A stretch of 64,000 bases of DNA, from NCBI GenBank assembly GCA_016704655.1, contig JADIZR010000017.1, forward strand, positions 1 through 64,000. Direction: 5' to 3'. Numbering within the stretch: position 1 is the first letter of the stretch; every line of letters starts with the position of its first letter. The notes beneath the pieces were generated by a model. It was not told the DNA's origin and searched no databases. It saw only the letters and a list, made by a program, of their open reading frames with translations. The position numbers and the translations under genes were made by a program. Positions 1-8,973 of the stretch are shown one piece after another. This DNA is from Pseudomonadota bacterium. Lineage in GTDB: Bacteria; Pseudomonadota; Gammaproteobacteria; Steroidobacterales; Steroidobacteraceae.

Positions 1-644
1 CAGTTCACCGAACTCGCGGGCGCCGGCTCAGTGAGCATCGACAGCACCGGCGTTGGGATCACGTCGGCCAGCGCCAGCAAGGCATCCTCCGAGCCGCATT
101 CCCGATCGCGCAACCGGGCATAGATCAGCGACCTCGGCTCATCGTAACCGGAGTAGGGCTGGGCACCCCGCGCGACACGGACTTCGAAGTGCCGCAGGAA
201 TGCGGGCGACAGGGGTGAGCCCGCCACCGAGCTGCTGGCGTCCTCCGCCGACACACCGGGCTCCGGGCGCGGCATTTCTTTCACGAACCGTGATTCGCGC
301 GGTCCGCCGAAGATACCCACAACCGTGCAGGCCACCTTGCCATCGTCGTGCATGAGGTCGCACCGGGCGTGGACGGTCGATTTTCCTGCGCGCAGGGTTT
401 CGGCCTTCATCAAGATTGGCGCACCGCCGAGCAAGGGTCCGACGAAAGTCATCTGCGCGCTGCGCAAGGGCATCGCAGCCGCCTGCAGGGGCAGCACCGC
501 CCGCATCGCCCGGCCACCCAGGGCCATCTGCATACCACCGAAGACGGTGCGGCCCTGCAGCCAGTCGGGCGGCACGGTCACTGCAAAGCCAGGTCCGGCG
601 CAAGATTCGATGGAAGCCAGGACCTGTGAGAACCCGTTAGGCAT
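1..644 (-). CDS. Thioesterase family protein (TesB-like), 3' end outside window
   Basis: Reading frame open on the minus strand from an ATG at 644 to the left window edge, so the C-terminus is missing (214 residues visible). The protein starts MPNGFSQVLASIE and continues with hotdog-fold features typical of TesB-like acyl-CoA thioesterases: GRTVFGGMQMALGGRAM near residues 32-48 and QMTFVGPLLGG near 62-72. Members hydrolyse acyl-CoA to free acid plus CoA in the cytoplasm; the acyl substrate cannot be told from sequence. It lies 50 bp downstream of bufC on the same strand and could be read from the bufferin transcript, although a functional link is not evident. Other reading frames here are shadows. 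Confidence 0.7.
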   Translation of the reverse strand, partial: MPNGFSQVLASIESCAGPGFAVTVPPDWLQGRTVFGGMQMALGGRAMRAVLPLQAAAMPLRSAQMTFVGPLLGGAPILMKAETLRAGKSTVHARCDLMHDDGKVACTVVGIFGGPRESRFVKEMPRPEPGVSAEDASSSVAGSPLSPAFLRHFEVRVARGAQPYSGYDEPRSLIYARLRDRECGSEDALLALADVIPTPVLSMLTEPAPASSVN

Positions 645-694
645 GGAGCAATTCTACCCGCATCAAGGTCGCCAGCAGCGTGACCGCGACTACC

Positions 695-1510
695 TCATGC
701 CGGGGACGCCTTGACGACCTGCACGACGAGTCCTTCGCCGAAGGCCCAGCCCAGTAATCGGCTCAGTAATCGGTCCGGTGTCTCAGCATCCGTGCCGGCG
801 GCTGCTGTGGCGTCTCCCAGCGACATTCCCGTGTGCAGGTGCTGCAGCAGTCGATAATCCGCGGCTTCGAGCCGGTATACCGCCACTCGGTCCGCGACGC
901 AGGCGACCGCGCAATGTTCGGCACCGGTTGCGAGGTCGACGGGGGCGGCTGCGTCGTCGTGCTGGTTGGCTTGCCACACGCTCCAGATCGGAAACGGTGA
1001 AGCCACCAGCTGCAGCGAAGGCTGCAATACCAGCGTCAGGTGCGGCAGCACGTCCGTATCGAAACGGCCGAGCGACTCCAGGCCAACCGGATCGCGCCGC
1101 GCCGCCGCGACGGACATTTCGCAGGCCCATTCGAGGCGCGCGAGGTCGGCGAGCCATTCGTAACCGGTGCCTGCCATGCGGTCGGCGAGCCACGCCGGGA
1201 ACGCCGCACCGATCCAGTGCAGGTCACCGTGTTGTGAGGGATGCTGAACGCGGTAATCGCGCGCGAGCTGGCGAAAGAAATCGGCGCCGACGCGTCGATT
1301 CGTCACTGGGTAGGTACGTTCGAGGGCCGTGAGGAAGAACTGCCAGGCATTGTTGCGATAGACGTCGATTCGTCGACCGAAGGCGGTGGCGTCTTCGCTA
1401 CCGGCGAGCAGTTGCAGGTCCGCAGGGTTCGCAGTCGCCGAGCGCACACTGCGGCCGAACGCTGTCTGCAGTGCCTTCAGGCCCAGCGCGGGATCACGCG
1501 GCCGCGGCAT
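695..1510 (-). CDS. bufC: BufC/HvfC-type RiPP maturation partner (DUF2063)
   Basis: 271 residues from the ATG at 1510, giving MPRPRDPALGLKALQTAF; a longer frame extends upstream but lies inside bufB and reads as basic shadow sequence. The N-terminal region carries the DUF2063 signature, including a RIDVYRNN motif followed by an LTALERTYPV-like segment. BufC proteins bind the precursor peptide and assist the MNIO enzyme BufB when it converts precursor cysteines to thiooxazoles. Its 5' end overlaps bufB by 17 bp, implying translational coupling in a bufA-bufB-bufC operon. Assignment rests on family signature plus gene order; both agree. Confidence 0.85.
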   Translation of the reverse strand: MPRPRDPALGLKALQTAFGRSVRSATANPADLQLLAGSEDATAFGRRIDVYRNNAWQFFLTALERTYPVTNRRVGADFFRQLARDYRVQHPSQHGDLHWIGAAFPAWLADRMAGTGYEWLADLARLEWACEMSVAAARRDPVGLESLGRFDTDVLPHLTLVLQPSLQLVASPFPIWSVWQANQHDDAAAPVDLATGAEHCAVACVADRVAVYRLEAADYRLLQHLHTGMSLGDATAAAGTDAETPDRLLSRLLGWAFGEGLVVQVVKASPA

Positions 1511-2366
1511 GGTGCCGTTGCAGTCGCTGCTCGGCGCGCGCCGCTTCCGCGAGCAGCGTTTCGAGGGGCGGTACTTCGTTGTCCCACTCAATCAGGGTCG
1601 GTAGCGGACCGAATCGCCGCAAAGCGTCTTCATACAAATCCCACACGTCGTCGCAGACCGCGCTGCCGTGATCATCGATGAGCAGCTCGTGCATACCCAC
1701 CCGGCGGCGGGAGTGGCCGGCGAGATGAATCTCCTGGATGGCGTGCCGTGGCAGCGCAGCGAAGAACGTATCGAGGTCGGAACCGAGGTTCGCTGCGTTC
1801 ACGTACGCGTTATTGACGTCCAGCAACAGGCCACAGCCGCTGCGCTCCACGACGGCCGCGAGGAATTCACCTTCGCTGAGCTGCGAGGAGGCGAAGCTCA
1901 CGTAGGCGCTCAGGTTCTCGACCAGGATCTGGCGACCGAGGAAATCCTGCACTTCCCGCACGCGGGCGGCCAGGTGCTCCACGGCTTCCTCGGTGTAGGG
2001 CAGCGGCAGCAGGTCGTTGAAGTGCTCACCGTCGACGTGACCCCAGCACGCGTGTTCGCTGACCAGTCCCGGTTCAAACCGCTGCACGGCGTCGCGCACG
2101 CGTTCGAGGTGACCACGGTCGATGGGGTCGGCCGAGCCGAGCCCGAGCCCGACGCCGTGCAGGCTCAGGGGATACCGGGAGCGCGCGCGTTCCAGGGCAC
2201 GGACGGCGGGGCCACCCGCATGAAAATAGTTTTCGGTGTGGACCTCGAGCCACGCTGGCGGGGCGGCCGTTTCCAGGATGGCCTCATGGTGCTGCGAGCG
2301 AAGACCGATCCCGGCCCGCGCCGGGATCAGCCCAGGGACAGGCGCTGGCAGAAGAACGCCCGTCAC
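1494..2366 (-). CDS. bufB: BufB/HvfB multinuclear non-heme iron oxidase (MNIO, DUF692)
   Basis: 290-residue TIM-barrel MNIO enzyme beginning at a GTG (2366), six bases after the bufA stop. Family metal-ligand and core motifs are visible in order: EVHTENYF (41-48), SLHGVGLGLG (68-77), SEHACWGH (103-110), VENLSAYV (149-156), LLDVNNAYVN (181-190), EIHLAGHS (212-219), IDDHG (230-234) and an EWDNEVPPL stretch near the C-terminus. MNIOs of this clade oxidise cysteines in DUF2282 precursors to 5-thiooxazoles using a di- or tri-iron centre. Position between precursor and DUF2063 partner matches bufferin operons. Cytoplasmic; copper chelation by the exported product is the expected physiological role. 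Confidence 0.92.
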   Translation of the reverse strand: MTGVLLPAPVPGLIPARAGIGLRSQHHEAILETAAPPAWLEVHTENYFHAGGPAVRALERARSRYPLSLHGVGLGLGSADPIDRGHLERVRDAVQRFEPGLVSEHACWGHVDGEHFNDLLPLPYTEEAVEHLAARVREVQDFLGRQILVENLSAYVSFASSQLSEGEFLAAVVERSGCGLLLDVNNAYVNAANLGSDLDTFFAALPRHAIQEIHLAGHSRRRVGMHELLIDDHGSAVCDDVWDLYEDALRRFGPLPTLIEWDNEVPPLETLLAEAARAEQRLQRHHAAAA

Positions 2367-2372
2367 GATCCG

Positions 2373-2642
2373 CTACATCGGCTTCTGGTCGCTGCTGCCG
2401 ACCTTGCCGCCGGCCTTTTCGCACTCGGCCCGCGGCAGGTACTTCCACTCGGTGGGATCGTTGTCTTTTTTCGCCGCGCCGGCACAGCTGTGGCTTGCCG
2501 TCGCGCAGTCGTTCTTGCCGGCCTTGGCCACGCCGTAGCACATGACCTTGTCGTCTTTGCCCGCATCCCGATCGGCCTTGGCGGCACCCACGGCGAGCAG
2601 GCTGCCGATGGCAGCTGCGATCGTCACGTTCTTGAAGTTCAT
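2373..2642 (-). CDS. bufA: Bufferin precursor peptide (DUF2282)
   Basis: 89-residue precursor with an N-terminal signal peptide (MNFKNVTIAAAIGSLLAVGA, then AKA before the predicted cleavage near residue 23). The mature part has four cysteines, C35, C46, C53 and C74, in the family pattern MCYGVAKAGKNDCATASHSC. In characterised bufferins the two inner cysteines become thiooxazoles and the outer pair stays as thiol or disulfide; that applies here only by homology. The product is exported to the periplasm, where it sequesters copper. The ATG at 2642 follows an AGAGGA-like ribosome site. It is the first gene of bufA-bufB-bufC. A DoxX-type bufD, often the fourth gene, is not adjacent. Confidence 0.9.
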   Translation of the reverse strand: MNFKNVTIAAAIGSLLAVGAAKADRDAGKDDKVMCYGVAKAGKNDCATASHSCAGAAKKDNDPTEWKYLPRAECEKAGGKVGSSDQKPM

Positions 2643-2771
2643 GATGGTCGGAGTCCTCTTGCGTCGTCGCGCGTCATTATGAACAGGGGCCGTCGTGCGC
2701 GCGAGCGGGTTGGCTTGGCGGGCGGGCGGTGGCAGCATGCGCAGTCCCTCCACGACGAGCCGCACACGGTC

Positions 2772-3236
2772 ATGGGTCTGAAAGACTGGATAACGCAGTA
2801 CCTGCCGGGCGGTGCGGGCAACCCCGCAGCGGGATCCGCGGAGATGGGACCGAACCTTGCGGTGGCGGCGTTGCTGGTGGAGGTGCTGCGGGCAGATTTC
2901 GAGGTTGCCCCGGCCGAACGGCAGCAGGTGATGACCTCGGTCTCGGCGCTGCTTGGCCTGGGGCCAGACGCAACGCGTGCGCTGGTCGAGGAAGCCGAGC
3001 GTCACATCGACAGATCGCACGACCTGTACCAGTTCACCTCGCAGATCAACCGAGCGTTCTCCGAGGCAGAGAAGGTCAGGCTGCTCGAAGCGTTGTGGCG
3101 CGTGGCGGACGCCGACCTGACGGTGCACAAGTACGAGGAACACCTGATTCGTCGCGTCGCGGACCTGCTGCACGTGCGACATTCCGATTTCATCGCGGCC
3201 AAGCTCCGGACCACCGGCGCGACGAACCGCGACTGA
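2772..3236 (+). CDS. TerB-like (tellurite resistance family) protein
   Basis: 154 residues starting at MGLKDWITQYLPGG. The region from about residue 35 to 145 is an all-helical TerB-type domain, with LAVAALLVEVLRADFEV, then a LLEALWRVADADLTVHKYEE segment that carries the acidic DADL motif seen in TerB domains. TerB domains bind divalent metal at such acidic loops. The protein has no signal peptide or membrane segment, so it is probably cytoplasmic. It is divergent from bufA with about 130 bp between starts. A metal- or oxyanion-stress role would fit the neighbour but is inference. A longer frame extends upstream over bufB and is a shadow. Confidence 0.8.
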   Translation: MGLKDWITQYLPGGAGNPAAGSAEMGPNLAVAALLVEVLRADFEVAPAERQQVMTSVSALLGLGPDATRALVEEAERHIDRSHDLYQFTSQINRAFSEAEKVRLLEALWRVADADLTVHKYEEHLIRRVADLLHVRHSDFIAAKLRTTGATNRD

Positions 3237-3330
3237 CGCATCAAACAGGTCGAAGCATTTTTTGCACGTCGGCTTGCGGCCGGACCCACCGGTCGGGTAC
3301 GGTCGTGACAGGAGTCACCAGCAGTTGGCC

Positions 3331-4080
3331 ATGGAACAGTTTGTCCCTTCACCTTTTCGTAAAATCGTCCTGCTGAACCCCAAGGGTGGGTCTGGCAAGT
3401 CGACCATCGCCACCAATCTGGCGGCGTATTACGCATGGTCGGGCCAGTCCGTTGCGCTGATGGATCACGATGCCCAGGGTTCGAGCATGCGCTGGCTGCG
3501 GCAACGCCCGGCGGACCTGCCGGCCATCCACGGCATCGCGGCCTTCGAAAAGAAGCTTGGCGTCACGCGCTCGTTTGCCCTGCGCACGCCGCCGGGCACC
3601 GAGAAGCTGATCGTCGATACGCCCGCGGCGGTCACGCCATTCCAGCTGCCCGAGCTCACACAGGGCGCGCACGCCATCATCGTGCCGGTGCTGCCGTCGG
3701 ATATCGACATCCACGCCGCGTCGCGCGCGATTGCCGACTTGCTGCTGTCCGGTCGCGTGCATCGTTCCGAGCGGCGGCTGGTCATCGTGGCCAACCGTGC
3801 CCGGCGCTACACCAAGGCGTTTTCGAACCTGATGCGGTTCCTGGAAAGCCTGCGCATTCCGGTCGCTGCGGTGCTGCGGGATTCGCAGGCGTACGTGCGA
3901 TCTGCCGAATGCGGCATGGGCATCCACGAAATGAAGGGTGCCCTGCTGCAGGAAGACCTCGATACTTGGAAGCCGCTGGTCGACTGGCTCGAACAGCGCT
4001 CAGGCAGCGCGGGCATGGGCGAAGGCTTCAGCCTGACGCCGCCCCCGGCCGTCGAAGCGGGCGAGGGCGCGCGCGGCTGA
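3331..4080 (+). CDS. Orphan ParA/MinD-family ATPase
   Basis: 249 residues from the ATG at 3331 (MEQFVPSPFRKIVLLNPKGG). The deviant Walker A motif KGGSGKST is present near residue 18, the A' motif as LMDHDAQGSS near 46-55, and a DTPAAV Walker-B-like segment near 100. These define the ParA/MinD/Soj ATPases that position cargo or chromosomes. No ParB or parS-like sequence is adjacent, so it is an orphan ParA rather than the chromosome segregation pair. The 272-residue reading that starts 69 bases earlier adds non-family sequence and was not used. Confidence 0.85.
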   Translation: MEQFVPSPFRKIVLLNPKGGSGKSTIATNLAAYYAWSGQSVALMDHDAQGSSMRWLRQRPADLPAIHGIAAFEKKLGVTRSFALRTPPGTEKLIVDTPAAVTPFQLPELTQGAHAIIVPVLPSDIDIHAASRAIADLLLSGRVHRSERRLVIVANRARRYTKAFSNLMRFLESLRIPVAAVLRDSQAYVRSAECGMGIHEMKGALLQEDLDTWKPLVDWLEQRSGSAGMGEGFSLTPPPAVEAGEGARG

Positions 4081-4659
4081 TTACTTGCCGGCCGGTTTGT
4101 TCGACACCTTGTCGGCGTCCTTCGCGAACAGCGAAGCTTCATCCGCGACCGAGAACGCAACCAGGTTGGGTGCGCCGTCATCGCCATTGGCGCTGCTCAC
4201 GACGGCGATGATCGGCGCGTCCTTCAGCCACAGCATGAACGTGTACTTGGACTGGATCGCGCCGTCGTCGCGTTTCACGGCGTCGAAGTCACCGAACATC
4301 GTGCGCGAGCGATTCACCACGGCCAGCAGCGAGGGCAGGCTGGGTTCGAGGCGCGCGGTGGCGGCTCCCATGGTCTTGTCGGCACCCATCAGGAAGCAAA
4401 GTTCCCTGGTCTGGTGCTGCGCCGGCAGCTTGAGCAACACCTGCCTGCTCGGGGCGCAATATCGGTCGGTGCCGATAAGTTCATCCGTGTCCCACTTGCC
4501 GCCCGGGTACTTGGCCTGGATGGCGGCCTTGTCGGCACTCCACGGCAGGCCGAAGGCGCCACCGCGGAACTGGTTCGCGACGTTGCCGGCAAAGGCCGCG
4601 CCCGCGAAGGTGAGGAGCGTGAATCCGGTGATCAGGGGCAGGAAACGGTTGCGGGTCAT
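4081..4659 (-). CDS. Secreted hypothetical protein
   Basis: 192 residues, starting at the ATG at 4659; upstream in-frame sequence is basic and proline-rich and looks non-coding. The N-terminus is a clear Sec signal peptide (MTRNRFLPLITGFTLLTFAG, then AAFA, predicted cleavage near residue 24). The mature part begins NVANQFRGGAFGLPWSADK and contains two cysteines (in DRYCAPS and ELCFLMG) that could form a disulfide. The pattern GLPWSADKAAIQAKYPG resembles small periplasmic proteins of unknown function. It converges on the ParA gene with the stops abutting. No function is proposed. Confidence 0.75.
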   Translation of the reverse strand: MTRNRFLPLITGFTLLTFAGAAFAGNVANQFRGGAFGLPWSADKAAIQAKYPGGKWDTDELIGTDRYCAPSRQVLLKLPAQHQTRELCFLMGADKTMGAATARLEPSLPSLLAVVNRSRTMFGDFDAVKRDDGAIQSKYTFMLWLKDAPIIAVVSSANGDDGAPNLVAFSVADEASLFAKDADKVSNKPAGK

Positions 4660-4789
4660 GCGCTCGACTCCACGAGGTAAGAGGTCTGCTGCGGGGCGAG
4701 GATAGGACCCTCCGGGCACGCTTCGCGCAGCACGCAACGAAAGCAAGACACGCCTCTCAGGGCCGGCCTCGTTGCCTTGACATAATAAC

Positions 4790-5410
4790 TCAGGAGGGGT
4801 CGGCCGCGCCGGGAGCCTGCGCAACGTCGATCAGCAGCAGGTCGTCCGGTGTGTCCAGGTCGATCCCGGCATTGCTCATCGGTACACGGACGACCCGGTC
4901 GATGTTGCGTCTCAACACGTTGCGCGCGTCGCGTTCGCCGCGCAGTGACAGCAGGTCGGTAAAGGCCCAGCGCGGAAAAATCGCCGGCAGGCCCGGCGCG
5001 CCCTGATACAAGGCAGCGGCGATCAGGATCGGGTGGCGCTTCCAGCTCGCATGCAGCCGGCGCAGGTCGTCAGCCGTGGCCGCCACCTGGTCCGCCAGCA
5101 TCAGCAGCAGGGCTCCCGAACCGGGCGGTGCCGAATTCACCGCGACGCGAATGGAACTTGCAATGCCTTCCTCCCAGCCGCGGTTCAGCGCGATCGAGAT
5201 GGCACGCTGCCGCAGCGAGGGCGCTATCTCCCGGGCGTAGGCCCCGAGCACGACGGTGACCGATTGTCCGGCCACGAAAGCCGCGCTTGCCGCCAGCTCG
5301 TGCAGCACGGGCTCGCCGCGCAGGCGGACCAGCGGCTTGACGCCGCCGAAGCGGGTCGCGGGTCCGGCAGCGAGGATCGCCGCGTGCAGTGCGGAGTCCT
5401 GATCGTCCAT
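4790..5410 (-). CDS. MobA-like NTP transferase (MocA/CoxI accessory family)
   Basis: 206 residues from the ATG at 5410. The N-terminal AAILAAGPATRFGGVKPLVRLRG has the nucleotidyltransferase LAAG-x-xx-RFGG-K motif (residues about 12-28), and MLADQVAATADDLRRL supplies the metal-binding LADQP-like loop near residue 110. The family includes MocA (CTP:molybdopterin cytidylyltransferase) and MobA-like proteins that act in maturation of xanthine dehydrogenase-type molybdoenzymes. No molybdoenzyme gene is in this window, so the substrate is unassigned. Divergently placed from thrA. Confidence 0.8.
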   Translation of the reverse strand: MDDQDSALHAAILAAGPATRFGGVKPLVRLRGEPVLHELAASAAFVAGQSVTVVLGAYAREIAPSLRQRAISIALNRGWEEGIASSIRVAVNSAPPGSGALLLMLADQVAATADDLRRLHASWKRHPILIAAALYQGAPGLPAIFPRWAFTDLLSLRGERDARNVLRRNIDRVVRVPMSNAGIDLDTPDDLLLIDVAQAPGAADPS

Positions 5411-5557
5411 GCCCGTAGTTTGCCTGCCGCGCTGCAAGAAGATAGAGTTTCAAGGTTCGAATCAACGAATTTTTCCCGTGCGCTGCCGTCGTCAGCCCAC
5501 CGCGTGGAGCGGCAGGGCGGGTGGCACGGCGGGCGACCGATAAAGCGAGTCCGAAGC

Positions 5558-8027
5558 GTGCAAGCCTGGAAAGTCCATAAATTCGGCGGATCGAGCGTCG
5601 CTGACGCCGCGTGCATGCAGCGCGTGGCGAAAATCATCGAGAACGACCCGGCGCCGCGCAAAGCCGTGGTGCTGTCGGCCTGCCGGGGCGTGACCGATGC
5701 CCTGCTCACGCTGATCGGCCTCGCCGAGCAGGATTCCCCGGCGCTCGATGATCGGCTGCAGGAGTTGCGTCAGCGCCACATCGGTATCGCGCGCGAGTTG
5801 CTGGCGGGCGAACTGTGCGACGAATACCTCGCGGCTCTCGACGTCGACTTCCGCGACCTCGCGGGCATCCTGCAGACGGTCCGCCTGGTCCGTAATGCCT
5901 CGACCACGATGCGCGACCTCATCTCAGGTTACGGCGAGATCTGGTCGACGCGCCTGTTCGAGCGTCTGCTGCGCCGCCGTGCGGCGGGTCACGTGCAGTG
6001 GCTGGACGCCCGCAAGGCGCTGCTGGTGGAGTGGGGTCCGATGGGGCCGGGCGTGCGCTGGGATCAGTCCCGGGCGCAGCTGGCAGCGCTGGTGGCGCCC
6101 GAGTTCGTCGGCACGCTGGTCGTTACCGGCTTCATCGCCACCGACACGCAGGGCCTGCAGACGACGCTGGGTCGCAACGGCAGCGACTACTCGGCGTCGA
6201 TCTTCGGCTCGCTGCTCGACGCCGCCGAGATCGTGATCTGGACGGACGTCGACGGCGTCCTGAGCGCCGACCCGCGCCTGGTGCCCGAGGCACAGGTGAT
6301 CGACACACTCTCCTACAACGAGGCGATGGAACTCGCGTACTTCGGCGCCAAGGTCATCCATCCTTCGACGATGGCGCCGGCGGTCCAGAAGCGCATCCCG
6401 ATCTGGATCAAGAACACGTTCGCGGCCGACAGGCCCGGCACCCTGATTCACGACCACTCGGATCCCGATCCGCTGGTGAAGGGCATCACGACGATCGAGA
6501 ACATCGCGCTCATCAACCTCGAGGGCGCCGGCATGATCGGCGTGCCGGGCACCGCGCACCGCCTGTTCGGTGCGCTGCGCGAGGAAAGCATCTCGGTCAT
6601 CCTCATTTCGCAGGGCAGTTCCGAACATTCGATCTGCTTTGCGGTGCCGGAAGCCGAAGCGGAAAGGGCCGAGCGCGTGGTGCGGCGCGCGTTCGACCCG
6701 GAACTGCGCGAAGGGCAGATCCACAGCATCGAGATCGACCACGGCTGCAGCATCCTGGCCGTCGTCGGCGACGGCATGGCCGGCGCGCACGGCGTCGCCG
6801 CCAAGGTCTTCACGGCACTCGGGCTGGCGGGAGTCAACGTCCGGGCCATCGCCCAGGGCGCGTCCGAGCGCAACATTTCCGTCGTGATCGACGGCCGCGG
6901 CAGTGCGCGAGCGCTGCGCGCAGTGCATTCCGCGTTCTATCTCTCGGCACACACGGTTTCGATCGGCCTGATCGGACCGGGACTGGTGGGCGGCGCGCTG
7001 CTCGAGCAGATTGCGAGCCAGATGCAGCGCCTGGCACGCGACTTCAAGCTCGATCTGCGGGTGCGTGCCATCGCGGGCTCGAAATCGATGCGGCTCGCTG
7101 CCGTCACCATCGACCTGGCGCGCTGGCGCGATGAATACAAGGCGGGCGGCGATGCGCTCGATCTCGACCGGTTCGCGGACCACGTGCATGCCGATCATTT
7201 TCCGCACGCCGTGATCATCGACTGCTCGGCCAGCGCCGAAGTGGCGAAGCACTATGCGCACTGGCTGTCGGAAGGCATCCACATCGTCACGCCGAACAAG
7301 AAGGCGAACAGCGCGCCTTACGCCGACTACCAGCGCGTCAAGGATGCGCGGCGCACGGCCGGGTCGCACTACCTCTACGAAGCGACCGTAGGCGCGGGCC
7401 TGCCGGTGATCCAGACGCTGCGTGACCTGCGCGAGACGGGGGATGAAATCCGCCGCATCGAAGGCATGTTCTCCGGCACGCTGGCCTATCTCTTCAACAC
7501 CTGGGACGGTTTGCAGCCCTTCTCGGCGGTCGTGCAGCACGCGAAGTCGCTCGGCTACACCGAGCCGGATCCGCGCGACGATCTATCGGGCATGGACGTG
7601 GCGCGCAAGCTGATCATCCTCGCGCGCGAGATGGGCCTGCGCACGGAGATGGCCGAAGTCAAGGTCGAGAGCCTCGTGCCGGCGACGCTGAATGAATGCG
7701 GCGTCGAAGCGTTTCTCGAGCGACTGCCGGAATTCGACCAGACCATGCTCGAGCGCCTGCGTGCAGCCACCGCGCGCGGGCATGTACTGCGCTATGTCGG
7801 ATCGGTCGACGCTCGGGGCCGGGCCGAGGTCGGGCTGGTCGAACTGCCGCAGTCGCACCCGTTCGCGAACATCGCGCTGACGGACAATATCGTCCGCTTC
7901 GAGACCGCGCGCTACGACAGGAATCCACTCATCGTGCAGGGCCCCGGGGCGGGTCCGGCCGTCACGGCGGCCGGCGTCTTCGCCGACCTGCTGCGCGCTC
8001 TGTGCCTACCTCGGCGCCAAGTTGTGA
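5558..8027 (+). CDS. thrA: Bifunctional aspartokinase/homoserine dehydrogenase, frameshifted near its end
   Basis: Catalyses the first and third steps from aspartate to threonine. GTG start at 5558, preceded by AAAGCGAG and followed by KVHKFGGSSVADAAC, the aspartokinase motif. ACT domains lie near residues 300-460; the dehydrogenase half begins near 465 with the NAD(P) motif GLIGPGLVGG and contains TPNKKAN. About 822 residues, against 820 in E. coli. The canonical end LCAYLGAKL and stop TGA (8025-8027) is reached only if one base is removed from the CGCG at 7994-7997. As assembled, the frame instead reads through into thrB, giving one 1137-residue ORF (5558-8971). The GTGA overlap with thrB at 8024-8027 indicates two separate genes ancestrally. 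Confidence 0.9.
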
Positions 8028-8971
8028 CCGGCGATTCCACGCGCAGGTCCGCCACCGCATTTGCCCCGGCGAGCGTCGGCAACGTCGCCGTCGGCTTCGA
8101 CATTCTCGGTCACACGGTCGCTGCGCTCGGTGACAAGGTGCGAGCCACGCGCCGGGTCGAACCCGGCGTCGCGATCCGCTCCATCAGGGGCACGGTCGAA
8201 AACCTGCCGCTCGCTGCGGAAAAAAACACGGCCGGCATGGCGGTGCTCGCCATGTGTCGCGAACTGGGCCTGCCGTACGGCTTCGACCTCGACATCGAGA
8301 AGGGCATCCCGCTCGGCTCCGGTCTCGGCGGTTCGGCCGCCTCGGCCGTTGCGGGCATCGTCGCTGCGGCAGCGCTCGTCGATGAGCCGCTTGAGCGCAC
8401 GGAGCTGCTCAAGTTCGCGATGCAGGGCGAGGCGGTCGCCAGTGGTTCGGTGCACGTCGACAACATCGCGCCGTCGCTCTATGGCGGCCTGGTGCTCACG
8501 GTCGGCATCGACAACCCGTTCGTGAAGCAGATCCCGGTGCCGGACACGATCCGCTGCGTGCTGGTTCATCCGCACATGGTGCTGCCGACGCGTGAGGCGC
8601 GCGCCATCCTGAGCAAGTCCGTGCCGTTGTCGGACGTGATCTGGCAGCAGGCCAACCTGGCGGGCTTTCTCGCGGGCTGCTTCACCAGCGACATCGCGCT
8701 GATTCGCGAGTCGCTGCTCGACGTGGTGATCGAGCCGCAACGGCAGGTATTGATTCCTGGATTCGCTGCAGTGAAGCAGGCCGCACTCGCGGCGGGCGCG
8801 CTGGGCGCATCCATCTCCGGCGCGGGCCCCACGGTATTCGCGTGGGTCGATGCAGCTGACGCGGAGAAAGTCCGGCTCGGGATGGTGGATGCGTTCGCGC
8901 GCCACGGTCTCGAGTCCGACAGCTGGGTCTCGGCTTTCGATCGCGCGGGCGCGCGCGTGGTGGGTGATTGA
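8024..8971 (+). CDS. thrB: Homoserine kinase
   Basis: Phosphorylates homoserine to O-phosphohomoserine, the step before threonine synthase. 315 residues if begun at the GTG at 8024, which overlaps the expected thrA stop by four bases (GTGA); E. coli ThrB has 310. GHMP kinase motifs are present: N-terminal APASVGNVAVGFDILG (substrate side), the ATP loop PLGSGLGGSAASA near residues 96-108, and C-terminal ISGAGPTVFAW. In this assembly there is no in-frame stop between thrA and thrB, so the two read as one polypeptide. Whether that is a true fusion or a one-base error is discussed in the findings. Confidence 0.92.
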   Translation: MTGDSTRRSATAFAPASVGNVAVGFDILGHTVAALGDKVRATRRVEPGVAIRSIRGTVENLPLAAEKNTAGMAVLAMCRELGLPYGFDLDIEKGIPLGSGLGGSAASAVAGIVAAAALVDEPLERTELLKFAMQGEAVASGSVHVDNIAPSLYGGLVLTVGIDNPFVKQIPVPDTIRCVLVHPHMVLPTREARAILSKSVPLSDVIWQQANLAGFLAGCFTSDIALIRESLLDVVIEPQRQVLIPGFAAVKQAALAAGALGASISGAGPTVFAWVDAADAEKVRLGMVDAFARHGLESDSWVSAFDRAGARVVGD

Positions 8972-8973
8972 CC

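Noticed and set aside
5411..5557. thrL-type attenuator leader before thrA
   Set aside because: No short frame rich in Thr or Ile codons and no paired terminator/antiterminator hairpins were found.
5924..7540. 538-residue minus-strand frame opposite thrA
   Set aside because: Antisense shadow of a conserved enzyme; composition is Arg/Asp/His-heavy without family features.
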